From the NCBI GenBank assembly GCA_027579435.1, contig JANBPK010000243.1, positions 1 to 14,881 on the forward strand: a DNA stretch of 14,881 nucleotides, given 5' to 3'. Numbering within the stretch: the stretch's first letter is position 1; each line of letters opens with the position of its first letter. Shown in pieces: positions 9,572-14,881 of this stretch. Source of the DNA: Candolleomyces eurysporus (lineage: Eukaryota > Basidiomycota > Agaricomycetes > Agaricales > Psathyrellaceae). The notes below the pieces were generated by a model. It worked only from the letters and a program-made list of their open reading frames with translations. It did no database searches and was not told where the DNA came from. Position numbers and translations under genes: made by a program.

Positions 9572-10175
9572 ACTATTTCATCATTCATTTCTCGGTGTGG
9601 TCATTCAATACCACAGTCAGTTCATTAAAATTATCAGTGTATTCCATATTTTTGGGACCCACAACGGTTGTGCACAATATTTATCCTTCTTTATTCCCTT
9701 TTTGCTGCTAGAGAGCTCTATCCACGCATATCTTCGTCCCTTCCTTATTCTCCTCATGTAATCGCACCATTGTTTCAGCACTTTCAANTTTTTGCGCCTT
9801 CAGACTCGCATCCAGACCTGGCCTCGTTCCCCGTTATCTGTTGTTGTACAATGTGTGAAGAATAATTACCTCTCGCGTTTCCCGGGATCTCTCCCAAGGT
9901 TTACTTGACACATAAGTTCACAGGCGAGTCTGTAACACTGGTCGATAAGTATACTAGAGACTTGAAATTTGAATTCGAGGACTTGGCCATTGACGTGATG
10001 TCAATGTCCGGATCACAGTGGATTCAATGATCCGGACCATCGCTCAGCCTCCCCTCCGAATGCACCTTGGTCAGCCACCACGACGTCCGAGTCCATGAAG
10101 CCGTGCCAAGGACTTGACGCTCATTTTTTTTTTCTTTCGCGCGATCTAACGGGTCGTACGCCTGATGCAGATGGT
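9572..10175. other. Intergenic region: P450 3' flank and upstream of the coiled-coil relic
   Basis: AT-rich sequence follows the P450 stop and probably holds its 3' UTR and polyadenylation signals, though no single site stands out. There is one unknown base at 9787 before a T5 run, a T10 run at 10124-10133, and a pair of abutting hairpins at 9988-10037. A frame in phase with the downstream relic is open back to an ATG at 10095, so the relic's gene may once have started there. Confidence 0.5.
9988..10037. repeat. Two abutting inverted repeats (potential hairpins)
   Basis: The first has arms CATTGAC (9988-9994) and GTCAATG (10000-10006) with a 5-nt loop. The second has arms GTCCGGATCA (10006-10015) and TGATCCGGAC (10028-10037) with a 12-nt loop. 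Both are perfect and they share base 10006. The first contains TGACGT, a half-site-like sequence for bZIP factors. They lie about 420 bp past the P450 stop. They could be part of a terminator-like or protein-binding structure, or a remnant of a small element. Confidence 0.8.
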
Positions 10176-11090
10176 ATGTTAGAATTATCAAGGCTGCACG
10201 ACGAGTCACAGGAAGAGCAAAAGAGACTGGCCGGTGAGATCTAGACGTCTGCTGGTACGTTGGATTAGGGCAAGAAAATTTCACCGTCGGACCTGGCATA
10301 GAAAAAGCTTCCCGATCGCTTGGAAAATCCGATTACGAGTCTAGAAAACGTGTGGAAGGACTCATTGCACGAGGCGCTGAATCAATGGGAGGCTAAACTT
10401 CTCCGATTATCGAGAGAGGACGCCAGATTGGAACACGAGGAACTCATGAAAACATCTATTGAGTTGGAATCGGCGGAGCCCTCTTTAGAGTGGAGCATCA
10501 GAAGGAGAGAGGAGAGCGAGGTGTGGGACAGAATAGAGGTCTCAGGGTTGCGGTTGAACGTAGCAAAAGCAAAATGCAAATACAAGGATCTCCAAGCAGA
10601 ATNGGGGGGGAAGTGCGATCCAAAGGAGCAAGAACGGGCCCCATAGCAACACAAACCGACTATAGATGAGCTAAGAGATTGTCTTGTCGGGTACGTGGTT
10701 GATTTTGTCAGCCGTATTGCTTGAAGTCGACCCTCTTATAGGACTGGCCGGAGGAGCTGGTAACTCCAACCCATTTGCAAATTCTCGTTGAAAAATGGAG
10801 AGAGAAGGCCTTCAAGGTCTTACAAGCTACAAGCTGAGAAGAACTTCAAGGAACACAAGAATGCGCTGAGCTTGTGTATACGTGCAAACTCTGTAAAGAC
10901 AATAGATCGACTGAAAGCCGGCAACTACCCGCTCTCGGGCGCCGCAATTGAATATCTGACCATGGATTGGAATCGGGTTTTGCGTTGCAGACCTACCTCT
11001 ACGGAGAGTCTAATGGCGAAGGACGACATATGTCGGGAAAAGAAGGCACTTCCGGATCCGCACTTCTGTTGCGCTCCGAGTCCGGGGTAG
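10176..11090 (+). pseudogene. Decayed gene for a charged, coiled-coil-like protein of unknown family
   Basis: Several stretches read like protein but cannot be joined in one frame. A likely early exon (10176-10233: MLELSRLHDESQEEQKRLA) ends at a GTGAGA donor. A second exon opens after TAG at 10302 and reads LENPITSLENVWKDSLHEAL, then a Glu/Lys/Arg-rich helical region to about 10600. Its phase does not match the first donor. Frame continues past an unknown base with a G7 run (10603-10610), hits TAG at 10644-10646, then reads on as KPTIDELRDCLVG to a GTACGT donor. After an acceptor at 10741, DWPEELVTPTHLQILVEKW runs into a 7-bp tandem duplication (ACAAGCT, 10822-10835) that shifts the frame. 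Beyond it the other frame stays open (EKNFKEHKNALSLCIRANS) to a TAG at 11088-11090. I do not recognise the family. Some breaks may be sequence errors, but together they favour a pseudogene. Confidence 0.5.
10822..10835 (+). repeat. 7-bp tandem duplication disrupting the coiled-coil relic
   Basis: ACAAGCT is present twice in a row (10822-10828 and 10829-10835). The frame upstream of the repeat and the frame downstream would be continuous if only one copy were present, so the duplication looks like a real frame-breaking mutation. Confidence 0.8.
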
Positions 11091-11758
11091 CTAGATATCT
11101 TTTTGCGTTTACGGTGAACCGCTTAGTCTGTTCTTATTAGTCTCANTTTTTTAACTGTATTTACGCCCTGCTCGTTGAAACATTATTTGCCGATATTGTA
11201 TTTAAATTTTCCCGAGATTTGAACTGACCAGTGCAGTGATCCATCTGATAGAGTAGGGATCGGACAAAGTATAGGGCTTTTTGGTCGATTCCCACCCACT
11301 GATCCAATTCCTATTCTTAGGCTTTTCATTTAATACAAATAGGCTAGGCTACCCCGGCGAGAGTAATTGCACCGAAATCATCAGTAAGCCTGCGGAGCGA
11401 CGTTGAGATTAGTATTCTGGCAGACGAATCTAGGTTGAATGGCAAACAGATCCTGGGGGACCCACAGAAATTGACGAATCGTATTGCCACTTATCATATA
11501 TTTTATTTCTTCCCTTTCCTTGACTTTCACAACTTCGACTTCGACATTGCCAACTTGCCGGGGCTAGACGCGACGCGATTTGCTTACGTAAGATTATATG
11601 GGGACCCTTTTTGGGTTTTCATCGCGTGGATCCCTTCCAACGCGCTTACCCCTTCATGCTCAGGCTTTCCTCCTTCATTCATGCACAGCTACACCCACTC
11701 GAACTGGGATGGTAGCTACAAAACGAAGCAGGAAAGCTCTACTCACTCAGTTGCCCAA
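11091..11758 (+). promoter_or_regulatory. Upstream region of the CDCA7-like gene, with upstream ORFs
   Basis: Contains one unknown base at 11146 before a T6 run and a pyrimidine-rich stretch around 11500-11540. Near the chosen start there are upstream ATGs: 11656-11715 encodes a 19-residue ORF, and 11709-11780 encodes a 23-residue ORF (MVATKRSRKALLTQLPKWKS and three more residues) that overlaps the start at 11759 in another frame. If these lie in the transcript they would reduce or condition translation. It is also possible that the true start is in an exon I did not identify. Confidence 0.35.
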
Positions 11759-14700
11759 ATGGAAGTCATTGGGAGCATAACGGATTCAACTTCAGCGCCA
11801 ACGACAGGTCAAGCTATCGCCCGTGGTTTTCTACTCGACGCCAGTGGACCTCTCGTAGACGATGGTGAAGGGGATCAAGCGAAAAGGTTAAATCTTGACC
11901 TAGGAGAGATAAACGGCTCGGTATGTATCAGTTTTGCGGAGACCCTGAGTCGATAAATGTTGACGGAAATGACAGGATGATGCCTCCGGTGCCATGCAAA
12001 GGGCATCCATGGAGTTTGATACAATGTCATTGGATAGTCTATTCGATGATCAAGTACAGTCACAGGCCACGAAGAAGATAGCCTCGACAGCAACGGTTCA
12101 CCTTAATGAGGTACAACGTAACACTAGGCCAAGTGTGGTTTCGCAATCAGCGCCAGGGCGTCAAGCCAACGGGACTCAAACCAACATCGAAGGGAAGAAC
12201 AGCGGATATACCGTCTCGGTGCGTACTGTTTGTTCCAAGTCAAAAGTTCCTTTTATTGAACTCTCGACAGGGGGACATCGTCGAACTTGACTCAGTATCG
12301 CTGAACGGCCTGTTTGATGAAGATGTTTCTGTGGTAAGTACCTGTCCTATAAAGGTTAGGCCTTCTCTTGCTGAATGAATCCTCGCGACTTTTAGACGCT
12401 CGCATCTCCCGCTGCGAAGCGGTCAGTTCAAACTCGAGGCACATCTCCACAAACCGAGTACAAGTCGCCAATCAGAGCAAAGCCTTTGTCGCAAGATAGC
12501 GACGCGGCCCACTCAAACAGAAGGAGCCGTGTGAGCTCCGAGAGAGGGGAAATACAATCACTCTATAGCGTTGATGCTGAAGGGGAGGATGAGGATGAAA
12601 ACGTGGAAGTGATCGATCTTACGGTTGGTGGCTTGAACAAATGTTCTCTCCGTTTTGCTGACTTCTGTCAGAAACCGCCGCCTCCTCCAACGCAAAAACG
12701 AGTCTTAGGCATTGATCAGGTACTTTCTATCGCCTCTTACAGCTTTTTTATCTTAAGCTAAAACGTATCCCAGGAGAGGAAGAACGCTCAGCCGACGCGT
12801 CCACGTTCACCATCTCTCGATCCTTTCGCGGGATTATTTACACCACCTCCCGAGCGACCTCCTGCTAGATCGAAGAGGAAGAAGAAGAATCGAGTTCTCG
12901 CATTTGTCGCCATTCCATCACTACGGAAGGGGACTCGAAAGAAGTACAAACGAATGTCTGTCGCATTTCAGGCTCCTCGTCCGCCGCCACCGCCCCCGGC
13001 CAATAACCCCAGTTCCACTCTTCAATTCCGAGCACATGCAACCCTCGCTGATGCCCTGGCTGTCGCACATCAGAGTAACGATGCCGCACTTCGCGTGCAA
13101 GAAACGATCGTCCCCCCGCCAAGTGCGAAAGATCCTCCATCCAAGGCACCCGCACCCTCGCCGCCAGCTAGGATACCCAAGCGCAAACCCCCCAAGGACC
13201 CCGATTTTCGTCCACCCAAGAGACCGCGTACCGAGTCCAACGCTACGCCTGCGACCAAACAGCGGCCTGTGTTGGCTGACATCACACCCAAATCAAGACC
13301 TCCACCACGGTTTTTCTACGATTCCAAGAACGACTGTCTGCAGTTATTCCTGACAAGGCGCGAGCTCTGGGCGGATGCCCTTCCCTCGGAACCCTGGATC
13401 GTTCGACCCAACGGTCAACAGAGCGACGATGAATATTCCGTTGGCGGGTTATGGTCGGACTTGAGCTCCTCCGAGGACGAGGACGAAGACGAAGACGGCC
13501 CCGAAAGCGAAGAATCGTTCGGAGACGGCGAACCGCGGGGGCCCGTAGCAGGTCCCTCCACGCCCCCGAGGGTCGATTTGGCTGAAATGATGCGCCAGAA
13601 AACGTTGTCCGCGAAGAAGCCCCGAGCTGAAGACGCATCCCCTAGTTTCCCCTCCCACAAGGCTTTGGGAAAGCGCAGAGCAGACCCGTTACCGCCAAAT
13701 CCGTTGTCGCCCTCGACGGTTCTTGACCCTGGCGCCTTTGTTTCCCAATCGCCGTATAATGCCAACCAGTTCTTACATTCCCTCCCTGTCTCACCTGCCC
13801 ACCGCCTGGTCGGGTCATCTGGCGCTCAACAAACGCAGAGCGTAGCGATCATGAACGTCTACCGAAATCCACGGGCCTCGGAAATCCTGCTATCCTCACT
13901 AAGCTCTCCGTCGTACCCGGAAGACACCAACAATCCATCGTCTGGATCGTCTTCGTTGATGGGAGTGGGTGCGGTAGCCCACGCGCATCCGGAGGACGAC
14001 ATTGGTTCGATGAAAGATCCTTCACCTTTCCTAACCAACCCGGACATGCATCTGGATGATTTGGCGTCTTCGTACTCGATGACGACCATGGAACAGCACC
14101 ACCAAAATCCAGTTTGGGGTGCTGGGTTGGAAGGTGACGATAGCGGTATTGGTGGGCAGCAGGAGGGTTATTGCTTTGATACAATCAATCCTACGCTTTT
14201 GCAGCCTTCGGGTGATTTCGTTGTGGGCACAAGCGCGGCTAGGGATGGAGAATGGGACGCCTACCTCGCAGATGAGGACGGTCAGGATGATGACGAGCAA
14301 GATTCCCGACAAGACGATTTGGTTGTTCCACGGTCGCAGAAGCAGAAGCAGAAGCGTGCTCGGTCCACGTCCTTTTCCGATTTGTTCTCGTCGTCGTCGT
14401 CCTCCTCCTCCTCGCTCGACGTTCCGCTTTCTCAAAAGATTCCATCGACTCGGCAACCACCAAAACAAAACCGAACGGCGCCTTCAACTCATCACCAGCT
14501 CGATTTTGGAGATATACCCACGTACGAGTCTGATTCCAATGACGAGGATTGGAATGGGAGCGATGGTGGAGGCCTGAGACGAGGCAAACGGAAGAAAAAG
14601 AAGAGAAGCGCGAAGGCCTATAATCTGGACAGCGGGGAATCTGACGAGCGAAGACGAGGACGACGGCGACCGTGACGCCTCTTCTGACACCACGAATTTG

Positions 14701-14881
14701 AAGACAGACCCTCTGCCGAAATCCAATCAAGTGTTCCCAGTCGGACCTCCCAAGGGCTTCAAGTGGGAGATGAAGGGGCCCGACACGTACTGTCATCAGT
14801 GTCGATCAAAGTCGATGAGGACGAAGATGAGATGTGGCGTGTGTAGCAAGGACTGGTGCAATAAGTGCATGGCGGTTAGGT
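11759..14881 (+). CDS. CDCA7-like protein with zf-4CXXC_R1 zinc finger; frame break before the finger, 3' end outside the window
   Basis: Likely nuclear DNA-binding protein of the CDCA7 type; animal CDCA7 recruits the HELLS/LSH remodeler in DNA-methylation maintenance. Exons: 11759-11920, 11976-12218, 12271-12333, 12396-12623, 12672-12719 and 12774 onward, all phase 0 with GT-AG introns. Features in order: duplicated motifs at 67-81 (EFDTMSLDSLFDDQV) and 140-154; acidic patch ending in VEVIDLT (226-232), a SUMO-interacting-type motif; basic KRKKKNR near 280-290; proline-rich region; RPRTES near 398; FFYDSKNDCLQLFLTRRELW near 428-447; acidic run at 13473-13497; poly-Ser; basic KRKKKKR near 14590. 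The frame entering at 12774 stays open to a TGA at 14673, but coding moves to the next frame near 14649. There CHQCR (14791), CGVC (14833) and CNKC (14857) form three of the four CXXC pairs before the edge. Start codon is uncertain. The finger assignment is good; partnership with a HELLS homologue is inference. Confidence 0.75.
14384..14418 (+). repeat. Trinucleotide tract encoding poly-serine
   Basis: TCG/TCC triplets in a row encode about nine to ten serines within the CDCA7-like protein, after SFSDLF and before LDVPLSQ. It is a low-complexity, length-variable tract in a region predicted to be disordered. Confidence 0.8.

Noticed and set aside
10024..10299. 91-codon minus-strand open frame beginning MPGPTVKFS
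   Set aside because: It overlaps the hairpin and T10 region and the protein-like plus-strand exon at 10176-10233; no family resemblance.
13070..13765. Several minus-strand open frames inside the CDCA7-like gene
   Set aside because: They mirror the GC-rich plus-strand coding sequence and contain Arg/Ser/Gly low-complexity typical of shadow frames.

Overview
The window looks like nuclear DNA of a basidiomycete fungus, most likely an Agaricomycete. The protein-coding genes are cut by many short introns (48-82 nt). These have GT-AG ends, donors such as GTAAGT, GTACGT and GTGAGT, and CTAAC/CTGAC-like branch sites. The gene set also fits: a secreted AA9 polysaccharide monooxygenase, a large F-box protein of the kind expanded in mushrooms and their relatives, and a microsomal cytochrome P450. 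The species cannot be named from the sequence. Four single 'n' characters each sit directly before a T or G homopolymer. This points to a draft assembly in which homopolymer lengths, and possibly short collapsed gaps, are unreliable.

Layout. Positions 1-819 (minus) hold an AA9 LPMO of three exons that runs off the left edge. 820-1706 is its upstream region. 1707-4016 (minus) is a three-exon F-box protein of 723 residues. 4017-5367 has no supportable gene. 5368-6408 (minus) is an unrecognised multi-exon gene whose frame is broken at two homopolymers and by one TGA. 6409-7383 is intergenic and holds small tandem duplications, including a doubled CCAAT element. 7384-9571 (plus) is a complete P450 that I resolve into 11 exons, one of them only 17 nt, giving 531 residues. 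9572-10175 carries two abutting hairpins. 10176-11090 (plus) is a decayed coiled-coil gene with an in-frame TAG and a 7-bp tandem duplication. 11759 to the right edge (plus) is a long multi-exon gene whose last part encodes a CXXC-type zinc finger of the CDCA7 / zf-4CXXC_R1 kind.

The genes do not form an obvious pathway. The LPMO acts outside the cell on polysaccharide, the P450 at the ER membrane, the F-box protein probably in an SCF ubiquitin ligase, and the CDCA7-like protein in the nucleus. The most interesting locus is the CDCA7-like gene. Animal CDCA7 partners the HELLS/LSH remodeler in DNA-methylation maintenance. The protein here combines such a finger with a duplicated 15-residue motif, an acidic SUMO-interacting-type motif and long disordered, highly charged stretches. 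Its frame breaks just before the finger. The unrecognised 5368-6408 gene, with an internal FPRPKW repeat whose two copies differ only at synonymous sites, is the best candidate for an undescribed protein family.
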